A DNA stretch of 59,711 nucleotides from Microcaldota archaeon (GTDB lineage: Archaea; Micrarchaeota; Micrarchaeia; Micrarchaeales; CABMGC01), in NCBI GenBank assembly GCA_021817325.1, contig JAKAVK010000023.1, positions 1 to 59,711 of the forward strand. The letters are read 5' to 3'. A model generated the notes under the pieces. The model saw only the letters and a list, made by a program, of their open reading frames with translations. It was not told the DNA's origin and ran no database searches. Each line of letters begins with the position of its first letter. The stretch's first letter is position 1. Of this stretch, positions 51,277-59,569 are shown piece after piece. The translations under genes and the position numbers were made by a program.

Positions 51277-51481
51277 AGGAATATCGTATCAAGCGTGAAG
51301 AAAACAACCTGGTGATAGCAAGTAGCGCTATTACTATCCTTATCTTATCGTTCCGATGTAGCTCAGGCATGATAAATCCCATATGCTTTAGCTGTCCGAT
51401 GAGAACGCTGATCTTCGGACTGGCAATAAAGGGATAGCCAGGGGCAAGTAACTGGCAAGCAGCCTCATAGAATTCCGGCAT
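51266..51481 (-). pseudogene. Likely 5' part of the wHTH gene, frameshifted
   Basis: ATG 51481 opens MPEFYEAACQLLAPGYPFIASPKISVLIGQLKHMGFIM, which has helix-turn-helix character. It ends in ALLAITRLFSSRLIRYSFGF. The neighbouring frame resumes with the wing YDIPLGFRIYRPG after an internal TGA. One indel near 51280-51290 would join the two. Sequencing error and genuine decay cannot be told apart. Confidence 0.4.
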
Positions 51482-51607
51482 ACTGCAGGCAATTTCCTTT
51501 CAGTGCTGCGGTATCGAGCCTGCAGATTTGCAGCTCAACACAAATACAACTGCTATACCATTGGATTAAATAAAACTTTTATGTGTTGGGGAGACAAAAG
51601 CCTTAAC

Positions 51608-53812
51608 ATGGCCAAGGAAAAGAGTGCAAGGTACATAATTGCCTCAAACAGGCTGCCACTCTCATTTGCGAGAGACGAGGAGGGCATGATAAAGGGCAGC
51701 GAAAGCGCAGGCGGGCTGGTCTCTGGAATGATGTCATACCTGGAGGCCATAGGCAATGACAATTATATATGGATCGGATGGCCTGGTGGTATATTTGATG
51801 ACGAAAAGGATAAGGAGGAGGTAACCAAGCAGGCAGCACGGATGAAGTGCATACCTGTCTTCCTTGACGAAGCAACATACAACGGTTTCTACAATGGCTT
51901 CTGCAACAGCACCATCTATCCCCTCTTCCACTACTTCACCAACTATGTGAAGTATGATGCAGTGAACTGGGAGGCCTACAAGAGAGCCAACGAGATGTTC
52001 ACAAGCGCAATACTGAAGGTGGCGAGACCCGGTGACACCATCTGGATACATGACTACCAGTTGATGCTTGCACCGGCGATGCTCAGGGCCGCGAACCAGG
52101 AGATCAACATCGGATTCTTCCTCCACATACCATTCCCTTCTTACGAGGTCTTCCGTCTCCTGCCGACCGCATGGGGCAAGGAGCTGCTGAACGGGACGCT
52201 GGGTGCCGACCTGATAGGCTTCCATACATACGACTACATGCAGGATTTCCTTACGTGCGCATCCAGGATGTTGGGATACGAGAACAAGATTGGCTACATC
52301 GAGGGGCAGGACGGCAGGCTCAAACGCATCGACACCTTCCCTATGGGAATAGACTTCAAGAAATTCCAGGAGATGGCCACTGCTCCTGCAGTCAAAGAGG
52401 AGAAAAAGAAGCTCCTGGAGACATTCGGCGAACTCAGGATAATATTCTCAATCGACCGGCTGGATTATACCAAAGGCATACTTAAAAGGCTGGAAGGGTA
52501 CCAGCTTTTCCTCGAGCGCAATCCTGCCATGCGCGGCAAGGTCCTGCTAGTGCTTGTCGCTGTTCCTTCCCGCGGGGACATAAAGGAGTACCAGAAGATG
52601 AAGGTTGCAGTTGATGAGAAAGTAGGCTTCATAAACGGGAAATATGGTGCCATAGGCTGGACTCCGATACTATACCAGAACAGGTTCATAGCCGCAAACA
52701 TGCTTATCGCACTCTATGACATAGCCCAGGTTGCGCTAATCACCCCGCTGCGTGACGGGATGAACCTTGTGGCCAAGGAATACGTTGCCAGCAAGGTCAA
52801 TTCACCCGGCATACTTGTGCTGAGCGACATGGCAGGAGCTGCAAAGGAGCTTGGCGACGCGATTATAGTGAATCCAAACCATCCCGAAGAGATATGCGCT
52901 GCGCTCGAGAGGGCATTTGCGATGCCGCGGGAGGAGCAGATGCAACGCATAGCGGCCATGCAGGATAGGATAAGATCATACGATATAATAAGATGGGGCA
53001 ACGATTTCCTCAAGGAACTCTCCGGGCTAAAGGTGGCGCAGGAGATCTTCAATGCAAAGCTGCTAGGAAAGGCCGAGAATGCTCTTGTTTCCGATTTCAA
53101 GAAGTCCAAGAAGGCGCTGCTATTGCTGGACTATGACGGGGTGCTCTCGCCACTGATGAACGATCCATCCAAGGCTACCCCGACAAAACAGGTAATAGAG
53201 CTGCTGAAATCGCTCAGCGGCGACAAAAGGAACGAGGTTGTGGTAATAAGCGGCAGGAGCAAAGCAGTCCTTGACAAGTGGTTTGGCAGCCTGGGGATCT
53301 CCCTTGTTGCCGAACACGGCGCACTGGTGAAGGAGAGCGGATCCGATTGGAGATTCCTAAGGCCTTTGACTTCGGAATGGAAATCGAGGATACTGCCGAT
53401 ACTCAAGGACTATGCCGACAGGCTGCCAGGCTCGTACGTGGAGGAAAAGGAGTTCTCGCTTGCCTGGCATTACAGGCGGGCAGAGTCGGAATTCGCCTCG
53501 ATAAGGGCCGAGGAGCTGTTTGACAGCCTTAGCAAATTCACATCCAATGCGGATGTCCAGGTCTACAAGGGTAACAAGATCATAGAGATAAAAAACTCCG
53601 GCTCGGGCAAGGGAGTTGCGGCTACCCACTTCATAAACAAGTTCAGCCCCGATTTCATACTGGCGATAGGAGACGATTACACAGACGAGGACATGTTCAG
53701 GCTTCTACCCAAGGAAGCCTATACGATAAGGGTGGGCATGGTGCAGTCATACGCCAGATACAATCTGCGCGACAGCGCAGATGCGCTGCGTCTGCTGGAC
53801 AAGCTGGCATGA
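51608..53812 (+). CDS. Trehalose-6-phosphate synthase/phosphatase fusion (OtsA-OtsB)
   Basis: About 734 residues from ATG 51608; the TATA ATTAAATAAA at 51565-51574 predicts a start near 51595, so earlier starts are excluded. Residues 1-480 are a GT20 trehalose-6-phosphate synthase: IIASNRLPLSF, WIGWPGG, WIHDYQLMLAPAML, FFLHIPFPSYEVF, SIDRLDYTKGI, LRDGMNLVAKEYVA. The C-terminal 240 residues are a HAD-type trehalose phosphatase: LLLDYDGVLSPL with the catalytic Asp, VVVISGR, and GDDYTDEDMF. One chain makes trehalose from UDP-glucose and glucose-6-phosphate, a compatible solute. Bacteria usually keep these as two genes; the fusion is found in archaea and eukaryotes. Confidence 0.95.
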   Translation: MAKEKSARYIIASNRLPLSFARDEEGMIKGSESAGGLVSGMMSYLEAIGNDNYIWIGWPGGIFDDEKDKEEVTKQAARMKCIPVFLDEATYNGFYNGFCNSTIYPLFHYFTNYVKYDAVNWEAYKRANEMFTSAILKVARPGDTIWIHDYQLMLAPAMLRAANQEINIGFFLHIPFPSYEVFRLLPTAWGKELLNGTLGADLIGFHTYDYMQDFLTCASRMLGYENKIGYIEGQDGRLKRIDTFPMGIDFKKFQEMATAPAVKEEKKKLLETFGELRIIFSIDRLDYTKGILKRLEGYQLFLERNPAMRGKVLLVLVAVPSRGDIKEYQKMKVAVDEKVGFINGKYGAIGWTPILYQNRFIAANMLIALYDIAQVALITPLRDGMNLVAKEYVASKVNSPGILVLSDMAGAAKELGDAIIVNPNHPEEICAALERAFAMPREEQMQRIAAMQDRIRSYDIIRWGNDFLKELSGLKVAQEIFNAKLLGKAENALVSDFKKSKKALLLLDYDGVLSPLMNDPSKATPTKQVIELLKSLSGDKRNEVVVISGRSKAVLDKWFGSLGISLVAEHGALVKESGSDWRFLRPLTSEWKSRILPILKDYADRLPGSYVEEKEFSLAWHYRRAESEFASIRAEELFDSLSKFTSNADVQVYKGNKIIEIKNSGSGKGVAATHFINKFSPDFILAIGDDYTDEDMFRLLPKEAYTIRVGMVQSYARYNLRDSADALRLLDKLA

Positions 53813-53881
53813 TCCTTTTCTACCTGTCCAGAAGCCGAATAACTATTTATCCTTATCCATAGATAATCCATTGGCCAGAGC

Positions 53882-54994
53882 ATGGATCATGTACTCGTAT
53901 GCACCAGATGCGGGAGAGAGGCCGATGCAGCAGCATTCAGATGCGGCAGGTGCAAGTCTGTACTGGAAGTGAAATACGACTATTCTACCCTCAAGCTACC
54001 ACGGGGCTTTAAAAAGAAGCGCATAACGAGCGGCAAGTACGCGCCGTTCATGCCTTATAAGAGGCTGACGTGCAGCCTGGGGGAGGGCAACACAAGGCTT
54101 GCAAAGGCGCGCATACCAGATTTCGAAGATGTCAACCTATACCTCAAGATGGAGATGGGCAATCCCACCAAGACTTTCAAGGACAGGGGATCGGCGGTGG
54201 AGCTGACAAAAGCAAAGGAGCTGGGTTTCGACCACGTATGCTGCGCATCGACAGGAAACATGGGCCTATCCGTAGCGCACTACGCACGCAGGGCAGGGGT
54301 GAAAGCAACAATATTCGTGAGCCGTAATGCCAACGCAGCAAAGATCAGGAAGATCAGGGCCCAGGGTGCAAGGCTGGTCGAGATAGAGGGGGACTTCAAC
54401 AAGGCAATGGATGCGGCGGAGAGGTTTGCAAGGAGGTCTGGCGCATTCGTCTGCGGTGATTACCACTACCGCAAGGAGGGGCAGAAGACGGTCGCATTTG
54501 AAATAATGGAGCAGCTGCGCTACCGGCCACACGATGTAATCTTCTCCCCGGTAGGAAACGGCACGCTGCTCTCTGCCCTATATAAGGGAATATCAGAGTT
54601 CAGGCGCTCCGGGCTGATAAGTGCAGGAATGCCAAAACTCGTTGCAGTGCAGTCAGATGGATGCTCGCCTCTGGTCGATGCATACGAGAGAAACAGGGAG
54701 GTAAGGTATGTTACACCCCACACAGAGGCCGATGCCATCGCAGTCGGCTACCCGACATTCGGGTTCGAGTCTCTGAAGGCATTAAAGATGACCGGCGGCA
54801 GGGCAATAAGGGTGTCTGATCGGGAGATAGAGGATGCGGCAAGATTCCTGGAGAGGAAGAGGATCTATGTAGAATTGGGGGGCGCTAGCGCATTTGCGGG
54901 ATTCATAAAGAGTTATTACGGCGACCACAAGCTTGTATCAGGTAAGAATGTTGTAGTTATATTAACGGGCAACAACGAGGGTATATTCCATTAG
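53882..54994 (+). CDS. thrC: Threonine synthase
   Basis: A 370-residue PLP enzyme that turns O-phosphohomoserine into threonine. The N-terminal zinc ribbon is CTRCGREADAAAFRCGRCKS. The PLP Lys sits in NPTKTFKDRGSAVE, and the phosphate-binding CCASTGNMGLSVAHYARRAGV and SPVGNGTLLSALYKG loops are present. The C-terminal GGASAFAGFIKSY is typical. ATG 53882 is supported by the TATA-like ATAACTATTTATCC. It is followed after 8 nt by a zinc/wHTH protein. Confidence 0.93.
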   Translation: MDHVLVCTRCGREADAAAFRCGRCKSVLEVKYDYSTLKLPRGFKKKRITSGKYAPFMPYKRLTCSLGEGNTRLAKARIPDFEDVNLYLKMEMGNPTKTFKDRGSAVELTKAKELGFDHVCCASTGNMGLSVAHYARRAGVKATIFVSRNANAAKIRKIRAQGARLVEIEGDFNKAMDAAERFARRSGAFVCGDYHYRKEGQKTVAFEIMEQLRYRPHDVIFSPVGNGTLLSALYKGISEFRRSGLISAGMPKLVAVQSDGCSPLVDAYERNREVRYVTPHTEADAIAVGYPTFGFESLKALKMTGGRAIRVSDREIEDAARFLERKRIYVELGGASAFAGFIKSYYGDHKLVSGKNVVVILTGNNEGIFH

Positions 54995-55002
54995 ATGATG
55001 CC

Positions 55003-55770
55003 GTGGTCGTTGCCAGCGCTGTAAAGCAGATGGAGCTAAGGGAGTTCGAGCCGGTGATAAGGAGATGCCCGGTGTGCATTGTTGACACCGAACAGAGGGC
55101 ATTCTACGCTTACAAGCCAGACTTCACTGTAAGGGTCGAATCGCCTACAAACCCTCCATTCCCAATAATACTAGAGCCCAGGCAGGCGCACCCGTTCAAT
55201 TGGTACGTGGTTGCGCTCTGCAAGAAGTGCAACTACCTCTACAGCGTCTTTGGCATAGAGCAGTATAGGATAAAGAACCTGCCTCAGCAGTCCAAGCAGT
55301 GGAATGTCAGGCTGGCTACGCTGTGCTGCGACATCTGCTACAATGAGGACTACAACTACAGGATTGCTGATATCTTCATAAACCTGAGCAGTGGAAGGCC
55401 GGTCTACCTATGCGAGGCCCATTCGAACGAGGTTGAGTCGAAAAAGAGGCCGGGCAATTACGAGGAGCTTAACAGGCGTATCGATTCGTGGCCAAGGCAG
55501 AGAGTGACGCCGAAAGGGATGCTTATAACAGGAGAGCTTATCGCGCTGGACGACGACAGGCAGGCTCTGCTCACTGCGGTATACGAGGAGGGGGCATCAT
55601 CCGCAGATTCGCTTACAGGCAATTCCGCAGCCAAGGCGAGAAGTCTTGCATATCTGTTGAAAAAGGGCCTGCTCCTCAAGCGGTCAGAAGGGCTCCTGCT
55701 GAAGAGATCAAGGCTTACCGTGACAGAGAAGGGCAAGGAGGTAATAGAGAACCTTCAGCGCATGTTCTGA
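55003..55770 (+). CDS. Zinc-finger and winged-helix protein, unknown
   Basis: About 255 residues from GTG 55003 (ATG 55030 is an alternative). The N-terminal half has three CxxC pairs (CPVC; CKKC; CDIC with an adjacent CC), suggesting two zinc sites. The C-terminal 90 residues are a wHTH (ALLTAVYEEGASSADSLTGNSAAKARSLAYLLKKGLLLKRSEG, wing RLTVTEKGKEV). It resembles a regulatory or transcription-factor-like protein. It is cotranscribed with thrC, but the link to threonine synthesis is only positional. Confidence 0.65.
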   Translation: MVVASAVKQMELREFEPVIRRCPVCIVDTEQRAFYAYKPDFTVRVESPTNPPFPIILEPRQAHPFNWYVVALCKKCNYLYSVFGIEQYRIKNLPQQSKQWNVRLATLCCDICYNEDYNYRIADIFINLSSGRPVYLCEAHSNEVESKKRPGNYEELNRRIDSWPRQRVTPKGMLITGELIALDDDRQALLTAVYEEGASSADSLTGNSAAKARSLAYLLKKGLLLKRSEGLLLKRSRLTVTEKGKEVIENLQRMF

Positions 55771-55773
55771 GGT

Positions 55774-56520
55774 TCATCTGTTGTTCGTATTCTCAAAGGC
55801 CTTGTCAAGCTCGTTCCTAGATGCGTTTACCCATCCCCTAGCGGTTCCGGCGGCTATCTCGTACTGGTCATTTCCAAGCCCCTCCAATACGGCATCCGCC
55901 ATCTCCTTTGCCGAGATGCTCCAATCGCTCTTTGGCATAGGCTTTCCCTTGAGCTCGGTGTCGTAGACCCCAGGCGGTATGACCTCGAACACCTTGATGC
56001 GGGTATCCTTCAGCTGCTGCCTTAGGGACTTTGTGAACGAGTGTATGGCTGCCTTTGTCGCCGAGTATACTGGAAATGCCGCAATCGGAACGAAGCCAAG
56101 CCCTGAAGAGACATTGATTATCGCGGATTCATCCTTGTCAATAAGCATGGGGACGAACCTTGCGGCGAGATAAATCTGCGACCTCAGGTTTATCTCTATC
56201 TCATCCTCGTTACTAAGGAGCTCGTCAGCGCCCCTGCTCAGGTCTATCCTGCGCTGTATGCCGGCATTATTGACCAGCACATTTATTCCGCTGAAGTTGG
56301 CCGCTATCTGCTTGCACAGCTCCTGCCTCTCAGCGTCTTTTGAGATATCGCACTTAATTGTGTGCAGGGCCGGTATTCTCGCCTTGGCTTCCTCAAGCTT
56401 GTTCTCCCTTCTTCCGCAGATTATCACTTCGTTTCCAAGGCCGGCAAACTTCTCGGCAAGCGCGTACCCTATTCCAGTTCCCCCTCCAGTTACAAGTATC
56501 GTGTTGCCGCTGATCTTCAT
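55774..56520 (-). CDS. Short-chain dehydrogenase/reductase (DltE-like)
   Basis: About 248 residues from ATG 56520. ILVTGGGTGIGYALAEKF is the NAD(P) site, VLVNNAGIQ and the catalytic INVSSGLGFVPIAAFPVYSATKAAIHSF (S...YxxxK) follow. The latter stretch and the C-terminal KVFEVIPPGVYDTELKG match the DltE-like SDR subgroup. The substrate is unknown. The TATA box at 56551-56562 is shared with the divergent membrane-protein gene. Confidence 0.9.
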   Translation of the reverse strand: MKISGNTILVTGGGTGIGYALAEKFAGLGNEVIICGRRENKLEEAKARIPALHTIKCDISKDAERQELCKQIAANFSGINVLVNNAGIQRRIDLSRGADELLSNEDEIEINLRSQIYLAARFVPMLIDKDESAIINVSSGLGFVPIAAFPVYSATKAAIHSFTKSLRQQLKDTRIKVFEVIPPGVYDTELKGKPMPKSDWSISAKEMADAVLEGLGNDQYEIAAGTARGWVNASRNELDKAFENTNNR

Positions 56521-56550
56521 CTTGCCACCAATCCAAATATGCGCAGCCAA

Positions 56551-56562
56551 CGTATAAATATG
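56551..56562. promoter_or_regulatory. Shared TATA box for divergent genes
   Basis: CGTATAAATATG, centre 56556, lies 26 nt ahead of ATG 56583 in one direction (leaderless) and predicts a start 10 nt before ATG 56520 in the other. No second TATA is seen in the 62-bp gap. Confidence 0.55.
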
Positions 56563-56582
56563 TAGAGAGCATATTAAGAGAT

Positions 56583-57119
56583 ATGGCAGAGTTCCTTGGC
56601 CGCCTTTACATGCTGCTTTGGTCTATCTACAGGCCAGCATATATCACGCTTAACGTGGTTATCGCCATTGCGTACTACTACGTGTTCACATATATTGTGA
56701 GATTTCAGAACAATGGTATACTGCTGCTGAGCATACCACAGTGGATACTCTATCTTCTAGTAGCTACCTCATCTGTCCTCTTCACGATATCGATATATTC
56801 AATAAGGAATACGAGGAGGAACAATGCAAGGATCTCTGCAAGCGCCCTGGGCACCGCCACAACGCTCGCAGGTGGCATCATAGGCGGCTGCGGCTGCTCA
56901 GCGCCGCTAGTCTTCAGCCTTACCGCGTTGGGCATCAGCGCGGCATCCATCACTCCGCTCTACCTCTTCCTGGCAGACAACTCGACGCTGCTGTTCTCCA
57001 CGATGGTGCTCATAAACCTGGCAGTGATCCTATACTATCTTGCAAAGCTCTCCAGTCCTTCATGCAGGGTGGGCCACGCTGCGCGCAACAAGAAGGTCGC
57101 GGTCGGCAGAAAGAGATAA
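56583..57119 (+). CDS. Four- to five-helix membrane protein with GGCGCS motif
   Basis: A 178-residue integral membrane protein (LNVVIAIAYYYVFTYIV; WILYLLVATSSVLFTISIY; GTATTLAGGIIGGCGCSAPLVFSLTALGI; LLFSTMVLINLAVILYYLAKL). A conserved-looking GGIIGGCGCSAPL segment sits inside a helix pair, and the C-terminal tail is basic with a cysteine. I do not recognise a family; redox or metal handling by the CGC is only a guess. Divergent from the SDR gene. Confidence 0.65.
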   Translation: MAEFLGRLYMLLWSIYRPAYITLNVVIAIAYYYVFTYIVRFQNNGILLLSIPQWILYLLVATSSVLFTISIYSIRNTRRNNARISASALGTATTLAGGIIGGCGCSAPLVFSLTALGISAASITPLYLFLADNSTLLFSTMVLINLAVILYYLAKLSSPSCRVGHAARNKKVAVGRKR

Positions 57120-57174
57120 GCACATACTGCCCGGAAAGCTTTTATATGGCGTCATCATAGTATGAGAGATATCC

Positions 57175-58125
57175 ATGGAGTCTGGTTCAAAGGGACCCGG
57201 ATCGCTTTTTAACAGGAATCTTGTCTCAATAAAGCAGCTTGATAAGGGCGTGATAGAGGAGATACTAGCAGAATCGGAAAGGATGCTGGAAATCTACAAA
57301 AGCAACTCAAGGCCTAACCTTCTCGCCGGCAGGATAATGGCCTCGATGTTCTTCGAGCCGAGTACAAGGACCAGGCTCAGCTTCGAGAGCGCGATGCACA
57401 GGCTTGGCGGCAGCGTGATAGGCTTTGCGGATCCCCTTTCGACATCCAGCGCCAAAGGGGAGACGCTCTCTGATACGGTGCGCATCATGTCGGCGTATGC
57501 GGACATACTCGTGATAAGGCATCCAACAGAAGGTGCGATAACCGGCGCTCTTGACAGCGCGTCTGTGCCGCTGGTAAATGCGGGAGACGGGACTGGACAG
57601 CACCCGACCCAGGCGCTCTACGATCTGTTCGCCATAAAGAAGGAGAAGGGAAGGCTAACCAACCTAAACGTGGCGCTTGTCGGCGACCTGAAGCACGGGA
57701 GGGCGATACACTCCCTGGCATATGCACTGGCAATATTCGGCAACAGCCTTACCCTTATATCTCCCCAGTCGCTGAAGATGCCTGCAAGTATGGTGGCGGA
57801 TCTGGAAAGGAGCTATGGCATAAGGATAATACAGCATGACTCGCTGGACCAGGCACTCAATGCAGATGCGGTATACATACCGCGCATGCAGAAGGAGCGG
57901 TTCTCCGACCAGAAGGAATACGAGAGGGTCGCAGCATACTATGTGATAGACAAGAGATTCATGGCAATGGCAGGCAGCGATACTATAATCCTGAGCCCCC
58001 TGCCAAGGACCATGGAGATTAATCCAGAGGTGGACACGATGAAGAACGCAGCATACTTCAGACAGGCTGCATACGGTGTGCCTGTGCGCATGGCGGTGCT
58101 CAAGATGATACTAAAAGGGAGATGA
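57175..58125 (+). CDS. pyrB: Aspartate carbamoyltransferase, catalytic chain
   Basis: A 316-residue enzyme for the first committed step of pyrimidine synthesis. The carbamoyl-phosphate site FFEPSTRTRLSFESA is near 58-72. GDGTGQHPTQALYDLF and VGDLKHGRAIHSLAYALAIFG form the aspartate side. The length matches PyrB. PyrI, the regulatory chain, is not present in the window. It is followed by a dihydroorotate dehydrogenase gene 9 nt downstream, making a pyrB-pyrD operon. Confidence 0.94.
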   Translation: MESGSKGPGSLFNRNLVSIKQLDKGVIEEILAESERMLEIYKSNSRPNLLAGRIMASMFFEPSTRTRLSFESAMHRLGGSVIGFADPLSTSSAKGETLSDTVRIMSAYADILVIRHPTEGAITGALDSASVPLVNAGDGTGQHPTQALYDLFAIKKEKGRLTNLNVALVGDLKHGRAIHSLAYALAIFGNSLTLISPQSLKMPASMVADLERSYGIRIIQHDSLDQALNADAVYIPRMQKERFSDQKEYERVAAYYVIDKRFMAMAGSDTIILSPLPRTMEINPEVDTMKNAAYFRQAAYGVPVRMAVLKMILKGR

Positions 58126-58134
58126 GGCCTGCTT

Positions 58135-59322
58135 ATGGTCAATTATGCCCCTCCTGAAGATACTGACTCCAGCCCGCAGGATGAGCCTGCTATAGGTATG
58201 GCTGACAAGTTCCACATGGTCCGCGGGCTCTTTAGCTCCGCCTACTTCAGGAAGATCGTCAGGCCCAGGCTATACAGGAAGGCAGGAAACGATCCCGAGC
58301 GTATGCACGAGCTGACTACGAGACTGCTAAGCGAGAATCACTCCGTCCTCAGGATGATATCCGGCATATTCAGGCATCCAAGGGAGCTGTACGTTAGCGT
58401 TAAGGGAAAGCCTCTCGCGCCTTTTGGAACCGCGGCAGGATTGGACAAGAATGGGGATGCACTCAAGGCATTCTCGTACTTCTTCGGGTTCATGGAGCCT
58501 GGGACAGTGGTTGCAAGCCCAAGGAAGGGGAATGATAGGCCAAGGGTTGCTGTCGACGAGCAGGCGCTTGACGTGTACAACGCCCAGGGTTTCCCTAGCA
58601 AGGGGCTTGCGCATTTCAAGGAGCGCATGATTGATTACAGGAAGTCCGGGGGAAGGACGCCTGTGTACGTAAGCATATGCGGGCTGCCGATATCCGAGGA
58701 GAAGGCCATAGACGTGGCAATGGGGGAGATGGCGGTGCTGCTCAGGGAGCTGAACGAGTACGCCGACGGTTTCGTCTGGAACCCATTCTCTCCAAACACC
58801 GCAGCTCTCAAGCTGCTCATGGAGCCTGAGCTCTTCAAGCAGACGTCGGAGCTGATGAAGCGCCATGCTCCTGACAAGCTGAGGCTCGTCAAGATGGGTC
58901 CCTACGAAGAGCATGAGCGGCCAGTCTCGATGAAGCTGGCGGGCAGCTTCATAGATGGAGGCGGCGACGGGATTGTAACCACAAATACAAAGATGCATCC
59001 AAGGGAGCAGGTGCCCCACCCTGCCTGGGGCTACAAGTCGGCAGGGCGCAGCGGCAGTTTCCTGAGGCCATACCGCCTCAGGGCTGTCAGGCAGACAAGG
59101 GAGGAGTTCCCTGACAGCCTAATAATAGCCACAGGCGGCATATACGATGGCGACGATGCATACGAAACGTTCAAGTCGGGGGCAAACCTGCTGGAAGGCT
59201 ACACGCCCTATACCTTCTACGGGCTAGGCCTGCTCAGGGATATAGAGAAGAGGGTTGCAAGAAGGCTCAAGCAGGATGGATATGCAGGTATGGAGGAGAT
59301 GCAGGCATCGGCCAAGAGATGA
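58135..59322 (+). CDS. pyrD: Dihydroorotate dehydrogenase (class 2-like)
   Basis: A 395-residue FMN TIM-barrel enzyme. PLAPFGTAAGLDKNGDALKAF, FGFMEPGTVVASPRKGNDRPR and VYNAQGFPSKG follow the class 2 (quinone-linked) pattern, and IATGGIYDGDDAYETFKSGANLLEGYTP the C-terminal FMN-phosphate loops. The N-terminal 65 residues could form the helical membrane-associated cap of class 2 enzymes, though it is not strongly hydrophobic. The operon with pyrB supports the assignment. A quinone-linked enzyme would imply a respiratory chain. Confidence 0.88.
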   Translation: MVNYAPPEDTDSSPQDEPAIGMADKFHMVRGLFSSAYFRKIVRPRLYRKAGNDPERMHELTTRLLSENHSVLRMISGIFRHPRELYVSVKGKPLAPFGTAAGLDKNGDALKAFSYFFGFMEPGTVVASPRKGNDRPRVAVDEQALDVYNAQGFPSKGLAHFKERMIDYRKSGGRTPVYVSICGLPISEEKAIDVAMGEMAVLLRELNEYADGFVWNPFSPNTAALKLLMEPELFKQTSELMKRHAPDKLRLVKMGPYEEHERPVSMKLAGSFIDGGGDGIVTTNTKMHPREQVPHPAWGYKSAGRSGSFLRPYRLRAVRQTREEFPDSLIIATGGIYDGDDAYETFKSGANLLEGYTPYTFYGLGLLRDIEKRVARRLKQDGYAGMEEMQASAKR

Positions 59323-59377
59323 GCAGCTCCTATCTACGCAGATCCCGGCCAAGCGACCGCGGCACCATCTTGTCTGC

Positions 59378-59569
59378 AAAGCTACCGACTGCGCCATTAT
59401 ATAGATGTCAGCGCCAAGTTTCTTCTCGTTTATAGCGCCAAGCAGGCGTCCGGAATGTGCCTGCCGTGCCAGCAATCCTCTAGTTGCCAGATGTACCCTC
59501 GCCAATGAAGCCTATCGACACCCTCATGCCTCTGCGGTTGAAACCCTTTGCCAAGCTTACGGCATCATC
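59378..59569 (-). pseudogene. Proline dehydrogenase relic
   Basis: Read on the minus strand: DDAVSLAKGFNRRGMRVSIGFIGEGTSGN, stop, then in a shifted frame RLLGAINEKKLGADIYIMAQSVAL. Together they match a conserved stretch of proline dehydrogenases (AxxxNxxGxxVSIxxLGE... and LLxAIxEKxLxADI). Stops and a frameshift, and truncation at the IS end at 59571, mark it as dead. It is the last host sequence before the IS. Confidence 0.55.

Larger units (their letters stand above)
47347..51500. mobile_element. Integrated element of about 4.1 kb at tRNA-Arg(CCG)
   Basis: The left edge is the tRNA 3' end. The contents are a tyrosine integrase on the plus strand and four or five minus-strand genes of clearly lower GC than the host (48339-51260). 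The right edge is put near 51480-51570, where host-like composition returns just before the OtsAB gene and where a tRNA-like sequence lies. I could not find an exact copy of the tRNA 3' end to serve as attR, so the right boundary is uncertain and may be degraded. Confidence 0.6.
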
